Position numbers and translations under genes: made by a program
Part shown: positions 1 through 9,900 of the stretch, in pieces
Layout of the letters: the number at the start of each line of letters is the position of its first letter
Numbering within the stretch: the first letter of the stretch is position 1
DNA from: Polyrhizophydium stewartii
Taxonomy: Eukaryota; Chytridiomycota; Chytridiomycetes; Rhizophydiales
Length of the DNA stretch: 43,718 nucleotides
Direction of reading: 5' to 3'
NCBI GenBank assembly: GCA_027604665.1
Contig: JADGIZ010000023.1
Location: forward strand, 1 to 43,718
The notes under the pieces: model-generated
Told to the model about the DNA's origin: nothing
The model's input: only the letters and a program-made list of their open reading frames with translations
The model's database searches: none

Positions 1-18
1 CACGGCACCCGTCCGCAG

Positions 19-764
19 CGCCATACTTTGAAAAGTGTCTCTCGGCTCACGATCTCGACGAGATGAACATCGAGATCATCCGCAACACCCTCTACAAGGC
101 CTATCTGGAGGACTTTTACGAGTACTGCGAGAGCCTCGGCGACCCCACCGCAGACGCCATGCGCGAGATCCTGCAGGTGTCTCTCCGCTCCACGCATGCA
201 TGCCTGCCTCACGCAACGCGCTGACCATGCCCGCACCGGCGATGCACGCGCCGGCGCTCCAAGTTCGAGGCTGACCGCCGCGTCATCAACATCACCATCA
301 ACTCGTTCAACACGGAGCTCACAAAGGACGACCGCGCAAAGCTTTTCCCGACCATCGGAAAGCTCTTCCCCGACGGCATCGCGCGTCTCGCTCGCGCAGA
401 CGACGTGGACCAGGTCCGCCTCACAGTCGAGAACTATCCCGTGCGTCTGGTGGTGGTTGCGCGACCCGCTGCCGCCCAACAAGTGCTGACCCACGCCGGC
501 CTCGCGGGCGCCTGTTCCCTGGAACCCCAGGAATACCGCTCCTTCTTTGACCTGCCCGTCGGCTCGGACAAGTCGCTCGAGGACAAGTTCTTTGAGTACG
601 AGGTGCATCTCAACAAGCGCTCGTTCCTCCAGCAGTTCCACTACGGCGTCTTTTACAGCTATCTCAAGCTCAAGGAGCAGGAGATCCGCAACATCGTCTG
701 GATCGCCGAGTGCATTGCTCAGCAGCAGAAGGACCGGATCAACAACTATATTCCCATCTTCTGA
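19..764 (+). CDS. VMA6: V-type H+-ATPase subunit d, 3' part
   Basis: Subunit d belongs to the membrane V0 sector and couples the rotor to the V1 motor during vacuolar acidification. The window opens in an intron ending at base 18. Exons are 19-176, 264-440 and 531-764, with introns GTGTCT...AAG and GTGCGT...CAG. The protein shows hallmark stretches of the family: [61 protein letters not shown] text, and the invariant end [11 protein letters not shown]...NYIPIF. About 189 residues are present, roughly the C-terminal half to 60 percent of a normal ~350-residue subunit; the start lies off the left edge. The assignment is secure because the C terminus is almost invariant in eukaryotes. Confidence 0.95.
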
Positions 765-845
765 GCAGCTCCGCATTGTGCGCGCTTCTGGTGCAATCCC
801 CCCCCCCGCTTATTGCCTGCCCGCTGCGGCCGCGGGCAAGCCGAA

Positions 846-2161
846 TTAAGCCGAGCGCGACTTGGTCGAGTGACGCATCAGGAACTCAAACACAGACATG
901 ACTGCGTACTTGCGGTTCTCAGCCTCCTGGAAAACAACCGACCGCTCCGGGTTGTAAAAGACCTCGTCGCTGACTTCCTCTGCCTTGCGCGGCAGGCAGT
1001 GCATAAACTTCCATCCGGGCTTGGCGCCGCCCTCGCGAGCAAGCGACTCGGTGACCTGAATCGTGCGTGAGCGCCCGCCACGCCTCGTCCGTCAGCCAGC
1101 GCGGCCACACAACCTGCCGCCATACGGCCTCACCTGGAAGCCCGCAAAGTCGTGCATGCGCTGAACCTTCTCGTGCTCCTGGCCCATCGAGATCCATGTG
1201 TCCGTGACAATCACGTCCGCGCCGCTGACCGCCTCACGCGGATCTGACGAGCGCTGCACCTGGCCGTACGTCGTGCCGCGGGCGGCACCCACGCCGCGCG
1301 AGTGGTCCTGGGCAAACCGCCATGCGGACTCGTCGATTTGGTAGCCGCGCGGGCAGGCCACGGACAGATCGATCCCCAGGCGTGGGTACGTCACGAGCAT
1401 CGAGTTGAGGATGTTGTTGGCGTCGCCAACCCATGCCACGCGCAGGCCAGAGAGAGATGGCATCGGCACCTCCCGCGCCGCGGCATCTCCAACAGCAATC
1501 TTGGCGCTGGCTTCGGGTGCAAACGTCTCGTACAGCGTCATGAGGTCCGCCAGGATCTGCAGTGGGTGGTAACGGTCGCTCAGGGCGTTGATCACGGGCA
1601 CCCGTGAATGCCGGGCAAACTCCTGCAGCACTGCGCTTCAGCGTCCTGCGCCGCGGCACGCCCCGTCGCGGCCGCCATCGCCGCCATCGCCGCCATCGCC
1701 GCGAATCGCCGGCCCTCAGAGGCCTCTCTGCAGCAGCGAGCGGACGCACTCACTTCGATGTGCTGGTGCGGGCCAACCCGTGCGAGCAGCATGTCCACCA
1801 TCGATCCCACGACCTGCGCCGTGTCGCGCACAGACTCGTTCACCCCGAGCTGGATGTCGTCCTTGCCCAGGAACATCGGGTGCCCGCCGTAGAACGCCCA
1901 CCCGGACTCGGACGATACCCTGGTGCGTGTGCTGCGCTTGGAAAAGACCATGCCCAGCGTGCGGCCCTCGAACGACGGCAGCGCATGCGCCGCGGCAGCC
2001 TCGCGCCGCGGCACACCCGACAGCACGATCCGCTTGAGCTCCAGCGACCGGCGCACCAGCGCCGTGATGTCGCTCGTTGCGTAGTCGCGCAGCGTCACCA
2101 GATGCCTCATCGGAGCTGTCGGCAAAGTGGTGATTTCCGCCATCGCCGCCGCCAGTTCCAT
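846..2161 (-). CDS. ARG3: Ornithine carbamoyltransferase
   Basis: Catalyses carbamoyl phosphate plus ornithine to citrulline in arginine synthesis. Three exons, 2161-1754, 1622-1134 and 1055-846, sum to 1,107 nt (368 aa). Visible motifs are the carbamoyl-phosphate loop as [12 protein letters not shown] (family STRTR), HPLQILADL, the ornithine-side [11 protein letters not shown] and the C-terminal FMHCLPRK. I chose the ATG at 2161, the third start in a repeated leader; downstream in-frame ATGs at 2143 and 2110 are alternatives. The N terminus lacks the arginine-rich look of a mitochondrial presequence, so cytosolic location, as in baker's yeast, is possible but not proven. The first intron contains a short GCC-GCC-ATC repeat. 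The upstream gap to the adenylate kinase stop is only about 75-120 bp. Confidence 0.95.
1671..1697. repeat. 9-bp tandem repeat in OTC intron 1
   Basis: Three perfect copies of gccgccatc lie inside the first OTC intron, between the donor after base 1754 and the acceptor before base 1622. On the coding strand this reads (GATGGCGGC)n. It is a simple low-complexity repeat; I see no further function. Confidence 0.8.
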
Positions 2162-2206
2162 CACATGCTGCCAGTTCCATCACATGCCGCCAGTTCCATC
2201 ACATGT
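2161..2206 (-). promoter_or_regulatory. Triplicated 19-bp OTC leader with AUG-UGA mini-ORFs
   Basis: On the minus strand a 19-nt unit, ATGTGATGGAACTGGCGGC with one substitution in a copy, is present about three times and ends at the chosen OTC start. Each unit has an ATG followed at once by TGA (starts 2204, 2185, 2166), and the TGA overlaps a second ATG (TGATG; starts 2199, 2180, 2161). Because 19 is not a multiple of three, the second ATGs fall in three different frames. The ATG at 2161 opens OTC, 2199 opens a 12-codon ORF, and 2180 opens a long out-of-frame ORF overlapping OTC. Whether the whole block is transcribed is unknown. Confidence 0.6.
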
Positions 2207-2278
2207 CGCCCCGTGATCCGGACCAACACAGCTTTGTATTGCGCCGCATGCGGCCGCTCCCATGGGCGTGCCGCGCCA

Positions 2279-5200
2279 TCACGCTTGAGGCACCTCAAAG
2301 CACTGCAGCGTCGCCGCAGTGACCTCGTCCACATGGCCCTCGGAGTTGATCTTGCGCACTCGACCGGTGCGATCGTAGTACGTGATCACCGGCATGCTTG
2401 CTTGCTCAAACGTCACCAGCCGCTTCTTGATGCTCTCGATGTTGTCGTCCGCACGTCCGCTGGTTTCGCCGCGCTTGAGCAGACGCGCCGTGAGTACCTC
2501 ATTCGAGGCCTCAAAGTAGAGCACAAATGAGCATCGCCCAATCATCGACTCGAACTGCAAAGCATGTCAGCGCGCTGTCAACTGGGCGTGCGGGGCTCAT
2601 CATTCCGGCCGCCTCACAAGATGCGCCTGCTCAATAGTGCGCGGGAACCCATCAATGAGGAAACCGGGGCATCCACGCTTGGTTTCCATCGCGTTGCGGA
2701 GCAGCTCCATCGTGATTTCCTGTTCAAAAGGCATGGACCACAAATTCAGCTTCCCGCTGCGGTGCGCCAATCCAAGACCACGAGCTCACCACGGGAACCA
2801 TCTTCCCTTCCTTCATGTCAGCCTCCAGCTTGGCACCAAGAGGCGTGCCCTTTTTGACCTCGTCGCGAAGTAAATCGCCCGTCGACAAGTGGGCAAACTG
2901 CAGTTTCTCGACCAGACGGTCGCATTGCGTCCCTGCAGATTGTATATGCGGTAAGCTCGCTGCCAGTCGCAATCACTAATATGCTGAATCGCGCGGCCAA
3001 CCTTTTCCGCTGCCAGGCCCGCCCAGGACAAACACGATCCGTTCGCCATCGAAGGGAAGAGGCTCCGTCATGTACTTGAAGTGGCCTTGCACCATGTCGA
3101 ACACCTGATCAGGCGTCGGAATCGACGAGATCTGCCCGGCAAAGTCACCAGCGGCGTCAGCCCCTCACAAAGTCTGCCTTGCGTGAGCTTACATTTACAT
3201 ATCGCGGCTTCTCGCCTTAACCACAAGCTTCTTCTCCTCGTAGTATCGAATCACGGGCATGCTTTCGTTTTGGTATGTCGTGAACCGCTTTCTGATGGTC
3301 TCGATGTTGTCGTCGGCGCGGCCGCTTGTCTTGCCGCGCTCCACGAGCCGCACCTCGAGCACCTCGAGCGGGCAGTGGAAAAACAACACCGACCGCGGCT
3401 TTCCGACGACGCGCTCAAACTCGAGTGCCTGATCCATGGCGCGCGGAAACCCGTCTGATTATGCGCACGACATGTCGTCATTAGGGGTCAAGTGCGGTGG
3501 CGCGTGCGTGATTCAAGACACACCTATGAGGAATCCAGGTGCTGCAAAGTTGATCATGATTTCCCGCGTCAGCAGATCAAGCAGATAGTGCTTGAGATTT
3601 CCCTGCGGTCAGCCACGTGTGCGACGCTGCTCGCGCCAACAATCGAGACACTCACGCTCGGCGCCATTACGCCTTCCTGCATGCATTTGGCGACCGCAAG
3701 GCCGACGGGGGTCTGGTTTTGAACTTCGCGCCGGAGCAGATCGCCCGTCGAGATATGCGTGAGATTGAACGCGCGTGCGATGCGCTCGCACTGTGTTCCT
3801 TTTCCTAAACAGATAACCGTCAGCCAGCTTCTTTGCTGCCGCCTTCTTTGCGCCACGGCTGCGCAGTCCAAGCTGGAAGCCTACCTGAGCCGGGCCCGCC
3901 TGGAAGGTAGATGCATCGGTTGCGTGATCAGGCTGTCAGCACATATTCCTCCATCAGCTTCCGGCTCGCTGGCACCCACCCAAAACAAAAATCAGGTTTG
4001 GATGATGCAGCGGCTTGGGCGGGATAAAGATCTGGCGCGACTCGGCATAGACCATATCGATGGGCCGCTCCGAAGAAATTTCGACACACTTGCCCTTCTT
4101 CTTGTAGTACTCAATGACGGGCATGCTCTGCTCGGCAAATGTGTTGAATCGCTTGCGAATTGTTTCAATGTTGTCGTCGGCGCGGCCGCTCGTCTTGCCG
4201 CGCTCGATCAGACGCTCCTCCAGCACCTTGAGGCTGCACTGGAACGCCAATACTGTCCTGCAGGGGCCGATCTTTGACCGCAGAAAGCAAGACCTGCGTC
4301 AGCTCGGCAAGTCGCCGGACCTAGCGCCATGGCCGAAACGGACAGCGCACCATTTTCTCAAACTCGAGCGCCTGATCCATGGCACGCGGGAAGCCGTCTT
4401 GTATCGAGCTTGCGCGTCAGCCGGCAGCTCCTACCAAAGCCGATCTCACGCTGCCCGTCAGCATCGCACCGATGAGGAACCCGGTGGAGGTGATGTTGCG
4501 CTCGATCTCGGCTCGAAGCAGCGACAGAATCATGTCCTGCACAAGCCCAGCTTCAGTCTGTGCGCATGCGTCGTCGACTTGGTCGGCGAGGCGCACCATC
4601 GGCACGATCTTGCCCTCCTTCATCAGCCCGCTGGCCATCTTGCCAATCTCGGTCATCTTGTCGACCTCAGCGCGCAGCAGATCACCCGTCGAGAGGTGCG
4701 TGAGCTTGAACTCCTTGGCGAGGCGCTCACACTGCGTGCCCTTGCCTATCGCACAGCGCCCGCGCGCGAGTCAGCACCCCGCACGAGATCCGCAGCCCCC
4801 TTGGCTCGCACGCATCCGCACCAGACCCTGGCCCGCCTGGTTGCCGGTTGCATTGGGCGACACCGTCAGCCGCCGCACCCGAAGCGCAACCGCAGCCGGG
4901 CCACGCCCACCCAGGACAAAGACGATGTTGGGATGGTAGAGCGGGTGGTCGCCAAAGTGCTTCTGCACCTCCTGGTACACCTCGTCCGGCGACGGCTCCG
5001 AGGATATCTGCGTGCATGCGCACGGGCGGAGAGGCTCGGGCATCAGCATCCCGCCGGCAGAGCCGGCACCCGCAGCCATCGCTTGAGGCAGCGGGTGAGC
5101 CCCAACACCAAAGGTCGGCAACAGGTGGGTCCCCCGCGCGCGGTGCACCGGCCGCTCGGCAGCACCTTGATGCACTTGCCGCGCGCCATGAACGACTCGA

Positions 5201-6657
5201 TCACGGCATAGCTGGTGTCAATGAAGGTCTTGAAGCGCTTCTTGATGGTCTCGATGTTGTCGTCGGCACGCCCGCTCATCTTGCCGCGCTCAATCAGGCG
5301 TTTCTCGAGGACCGCCTCGGAGCACTCGAAGTAGAGGACAAACTTGCATTTGGCGACCTGCGGGCATCGTCCGTCAGCTTTCGTGTCGTCTCCACGGCGC
5401 AGCGCGCCACGGCCGGCGGCTGCAGCCATGGCCACCGGCATCTGCTCGCGGCCAATCCACGCATCGCTCTCGGCATACATGCTCCTCAAACGCAATCGCC
5501 TGGTCCAGCTGGCGAGGGAAGCCATCGATCAGGAAGCCCTCGGCGTCGCTTGAAGATGCCTCCATGGCATCGCAGAGGAGCCGCAGCGTGATTTCCTGCG
5601 CACACCGCAAGTCAGAATCCCGTTCCACAGACGACTTTCCAGGCAGGGAGCGACGCACCATGGGCACGATCTTGCCCTCTTTCATCATCGCATTCAGCTG
5701 ACGGCCCAGCTCCGACCCGGTCGCAACCTCGGCGCGCAGCAGATCGCCTGCTGAGAGATGCGTGTAGTGGTAGTCCCTCGCAATACGCGCGCACTGCGTC
5801 CCCTTGCCTGCACAGACGCACTTGCGTCAGGCCAGCATCTTTGCGCCTTGTATACTCACCTGCGCTACGGCTCGATCCGGCTGTCGGCCACCTACGCACC
5901 ACATCCGGGTCCGCCTGGTTTCGCGTTGAATGATACGGCATACGTCGAGTTAAGCTCCGCAACGCGGCATTTGCAAGCGCAGCGTGCCGATGCGCACCCA
6001 GCACAAAAACGATGTTGTTCCATGCACGGCCGCGCACGGCCTTTGGCGGCAATAGAGGCATGTGTCCTGTCGGCGCAATGGGCGGCAGCACTGCTGTGGC
6101 CGGACTCGCGCTCGCAATGGCGCGTGAGCCGTCGTCGCTCGCTGGCTGGATCGGCGGCAGGCTCTGTAGCCCGCGGTTCGGGATGCTGTTTCGCCTGAAC
6201 GAGTCGGCCGCCACTGGCGCCCCGCCCGACGTTGGTGCCGGCGTGATCGACGGCAGGCCGACAATTTGAGTGAGCTTCTTGCGCACCACAATGGTGTCGC
6301 GCTTGAGGCCTCCTTGTCCCTTGGGGATCGGCGGCAGGAACGTGTCCCAGCGCAGCTTGGCTCTCGGCGCCAGCAAGTCGTTGCTGCGGATTTTGCCGAT
6401 GCACTCCTCCATGAAGACGAGCGGATCCTCTGGCTTGTTGTAGGTGATGCCGGTCATGATGCTCTGAGTAGGCCGTCGCGTGGTGGATCCGGCACGTCAG
6501 CAATGCGGCACTATCGCGCTCCCGAGCCGCGCAAGCTGCGCAAGCGTGCAGCATGCGCACGCCCACACACCTCGAGCACGTCCCGAATCCGCTGCCGCTC
6601 GAAATACTCGCGCGCCTCACTCGTGAGCTCATCGTCGAGGAACCGCGACGCAGACAT
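2279..6657 (-). CDS. Tetra-domain adenylate kinase with RIIa/DPY-30-like N terminus
   Basis: Predicted to interconvert ATP+AMP and 2 ADP. I reconstruct 20 exons: 6657-6571, 6463-5998, 5914-5900, 5807-5659, 5595-5479, 5357-5166, 5007-4911, 4836-4822, 4745-4597, 4536-4470, 4397-4351, 4271-3980, 3909-3895, 3804-3656, 3602-3524, 3454-3216, 3131-3002, 2932-2790, 2719-2618 and 2554-2279, giving 941 aa in frame. Residues ~10-60 resemble the AK5 N terminus (YFERQRI...TGITYNKPEDP). Four kinase repeats follow, with P-loops near residues 185, 375, 565 and 762. Each has STGDLLR (SAGDLLR in the first), GFLIDGFPR (FPR...Q) and a short lid GKTSGRADDN-type motif. The first P-loop has GCGKGTQ instead of GSGKGTQ. 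Metazoan AK5 has two kinase domains and a sea urchin flagellar enzyme has three, so a flagellar ATP-shuttle role is inferred. Confidence 0.9.
3132..3215 (-). other. GC-AG intron in adenylate kinase domain 3
   Basis: The donor reads AAG|GCGAGA and the acceptor GGGCAG. It sits at the same protein position (...K|ISS...) where domain 1 has a normal AAG|GTGCTG donor, which supports the GC call; using the nearby GT would delete two residues of the repeat. Confidence 0.65.
3895..3909 (-). other. 15-nt P-loop microexon, kinase domain 3
   Basis: Coding-strand GCGGGCCCGGCTCAG lies between an acceptor (TTCCAG) and a donor (GTAGGC). The introns are 3979-3910 (70 nt) and 3894-3805 (90 nt). Joined in phase 1 to its neighbours it completes FVLG-GPGSG-KGTQC. 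Skipping it would leave the frame intact but remove the phosphate-binding glycines. Confidence 0.85.
4822..4836 (-). other. 15-nt P-loop microexon, kinase domain 2
   Basis: Coding-strand GCGGGCCAGGGTCTG lies between acceptor AACCAG and donor GTGCGG. The flanking introns are 4910-4837 (74 nt) and 4821-4746 (76 nt). It supplies the GGPGSG of the P-loop in phase 1, exactly as in domain 3. Confidence 0.87.
5900..5914 (-). other. 15-nt P-loop microexon, kinase domain 1
   Basis: Coding-strand GCGGACCCGGATGTG lies between acceptor AACCAG and donor GTGCGT. The flanking introns are 5997-5915 (83 nt) and 5899-5808 (92 nt). It encodes GGPGCG and joins in phase 1 to KGTQC. Without it the domain would read VLGGKGTQC and lack a functional P-loop. 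Confidence 0.87.
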
Positions 6658-6911
6658 TGCGATCGCGTGCCAAGTTGGGCCTAGTGCAGGTGTTTTGTTT
6701 TTGTGCTCCACATCCACTCGGCCACGCTTATCGGCTGCGACCGACGTGCCGCGGGACGCGCCGGATGATCACTCCACGTAGCCCCCATACCCGAGCGCGC
6801 ATACTCGTAAGATGCCAGTGCCATCACATCAGGGCACGACGCAATCAGCAGGCTCTTATGACCGCCCGCACATGCATCAGAAATGCTGTTTTATTTGCCG
6901 CCATCGGCTGA

Positions 6912-9900
6912 TTACTCATCCTGTTGTGGCAGCGGCTCGCCCTCGCGGAAGCACAGAAACTGGACCCCTGTCGACTTTTTGGCGCCTTGCAGGAAGCCCT
7001 TGACGCGAATGAGAGCCTCATTGATGCTTGTCTGCGTCTGCGACTCGGCGCGGACCGTGCTGCGCTCGATCGTGTCATACACCATCGAGAAGATATCCGC
7101 CGTCTGAGTGGTCTCATACGCCTTGAGCGTGTGGTGCATAAACTCGGCCTCGAGCGTGCTCTGGCGACACTGCATGTGAGCGAGAGGCCATTCCAGACGC
7201 CGTTCAATGGCTCACAAGCACACCTGCAGCATTCCGCCAGTGCTGAAGCAGTCGACGGCGCGGTAGGCCATGAGCATGTGGTTTGCCAGCGAGTAAAGCA
7301 TCTCCGTCATGATGCGGCGGACAAGCAGTTTCGAGACCTCGCTGATTGATGCGTGAACCAGAACCAAATGCAGGAGCACCTGATAACAGTATGGCCGCAC
7401 ATCTGTCGGACGCGACTCGCATCTCAGCAGCAAATCTCGATCTGGTGCAAACCAGGCATCGCTGTTAACCTTGCGGCTTGCTGACCGTGCCCCAATCGAG
7501 GCCTGAAAACAGTATTCCTGACTCAAGCAGGTGCTGGACGGCTCGGGATTGCCGTCTGACGTAGTTCTGCACCAGCAGGTTGTCGAGATAGTCGACGGTA
7601 TCGCACAAGTTCTTTCGAAATCACGTCAGTCAGTCAACCTCACAGTGGCTGCGCGAAGGCTGGCCCTACCTGTATATCGGCCGACAGGAGGGCGTGGCTC
7701 TTTGCCTCGAGCATGTTGAAGAACTTTGGGATGGCGACGCTTTTTTGGAACGCAAGGTTTCCAAGAATGATGAAGCAGCGCGTGTCCTGCTCGGCAGTCA
7801 CATATCAGCAAGTAGTGCGTTGACCTGACACAGCGCGTCTCTTACCGGGCTCTGAATGTCAAGCTTTTTGGTGTGCGCCTTGCTTATCTGGCTGTCGCCA
7901 AAGGCAAGCGCACACCCGAGCTTGAATCCCTGGCCGCCCAAGCCGCCCATCCAGCGGTCGTGAATGACGCTGCTGGCAAGTTCTCCAAAGCCAGTCGGCT
8001 CTCGGGCCACAATGTAATTCACCGCAAGGTGCTGCAAGCCGTCGAGGAAGAGATACTGTGATTCGAGTAGCGCCGCGCGGATTCGGTCCGAAGCCTGCTG
8101 GCGCATTGCCTGCAGTGACGCGCGTCCATGGGTCTGGCCCTGACCGTCGCGCATTGTGCTGGCAGCGCTCTGCGGCGTCGTTTGGCTGTCTTCGGACACA
8201 AAAGCAATGACAGGCACAGAGTGGATGTAGGCGAGCGTGCGAACAATGAACTTGGTGAAGCGATAAAACAGCTTGACCATGGCCGTGCAATCGGCCATGG
8301 CCGAGCCACTGATTTTCCCTGGGACCGTCGAGTTTGCTTCGTAGGACCAATCTTCGAACAAATAAAATGCGGCGGATGCTGATCAAGGGGAGGCAGCCGC
8401 ACATGTCAGCATCATTGCTAATCGCCTATCCCGTCCAGCCGAGACGCGAAGCTCACTCGACTGAAGCCCTTCGCAGATTGACTCGACAAGCCGCAGTTGG
8501 ACCTGAGTCACGCTGCGAGCCATGCCACGAATGAGCGCATCTTCGTAAAGGAAGGCGACCGAATGGATCTCCGAGAACATGTGGCCAAGCACTGAGATGA
8601 CCTTTGTCGAGTAGTGCGCCAGAATCAGAGGGTGCGCGACAAGCAGGGCCAGGCGTGCTTGAAGCGCAGGGATGTCGGAAATGTCGGGCTGCACAAGCCG
8701 GGCATCAAAATCGTCGTCGTTCTCTGTCGTATTGACCGAGGTGCCCTCCTTGTACTCGGGATAGAGCGACTCGGTAAAGGTCGTCGCGCTGAAAGCACTT
8801 TGAGCGCCGCGGTCGTTTGCTGCTCGCGAGGGTGAAGCCGCGGTCGTAAGAGGACTGCTGCTTGTGCGGCTGTGCACTTCACGCCCAAAGGTCTCAAGGA
8901 TGCTGGCAAAAGGCATCGTGAGGCCGAACGTGTCCGTCAAGATGAGGCGAACCAAGTTGGTGATGTTGCGAATCATTCGCTCGACCCGCTCGGCACGCCT
9001 GCTTTGGCCAGCCTTGCGTCCGTTCTCTGCCGTCCTTGACTGCGAATGGAACCCACACTGGTCAGTTTGGGCGGATATGCATTTGTGAAAGAAATTGTGC
9101 GAAAGAGGATATTGCTCACTTTTCCGAGCTTTCCGTCGACGTACACTTTGCAGACGCGACACAGATCCGGCAGCCTGCTGCAGAGCAGCGAGCACAGCTC
9201 TTGGATAAAGCGCAGAGTCAGTTTCCACGCCTGCGCATCGTCGTTGTTACCTGTGCATGATTCGAATGTTAGCACCGCGACAGGGCTGGAAGACACGGAT
9301 GGCGCTGGTGTCCTCACGGAAGAACAGCTCAAAGTTGCGCGACGTAACGCAGCTCAGGCCGCGCTTGACCTCGTACATCGAGAGCTCGTCGGCGCGTTTT
9401 GATTGAGTTGCCGAGGCGGTCGCGTTGGCTGATGGCGTCGGAACGCACGTGCTGCTGTTTCCCTGTGTCGCGCTTGAGATGGAAACAGTGAGCTGCACGG
9501 ATTCGGTCGACAAATCAAGGCCATCGTTGCTGTTTCCGGCGGGACCTGACACTGTTGGCGCCTGCCGAACTCCTGGCGGGAACGGGGTGTCAGAGTAGAG
9601 ACTCTGAAGCAATGGCACTCGAGTGCAAACCGAATCTACCGACCATCCAACTTGGCGACATAACTTCTGTAGCACGTACGCAGTTGGTCGACCAACCACA
9701 TGTACTGGCGCTCGAGAAAGCAGCGCACCGGGTTCTTGTCCGCGTCCAAATCCACCAAGTACCTGCGGATGTTGTCATGTTAGCGACACATTGAAAAAAG
9801 CAAGCGGTAACACCAAAGTCGAGCTCCATACCCGATCAGCTTCTCTTGTGCTTCCACCGACTGCGATGGATCGCCCAACTTGGAAAAGAGCTCGTCGCGC

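Noticed and set aside
1716..2183. Long alternative minus-strand frame overlapping OTC as a second protein
   Set aside because: Its sequence has no family features and is the +1 shadow of OTC. It matters only as a possible inhibitory overlapping uORF.
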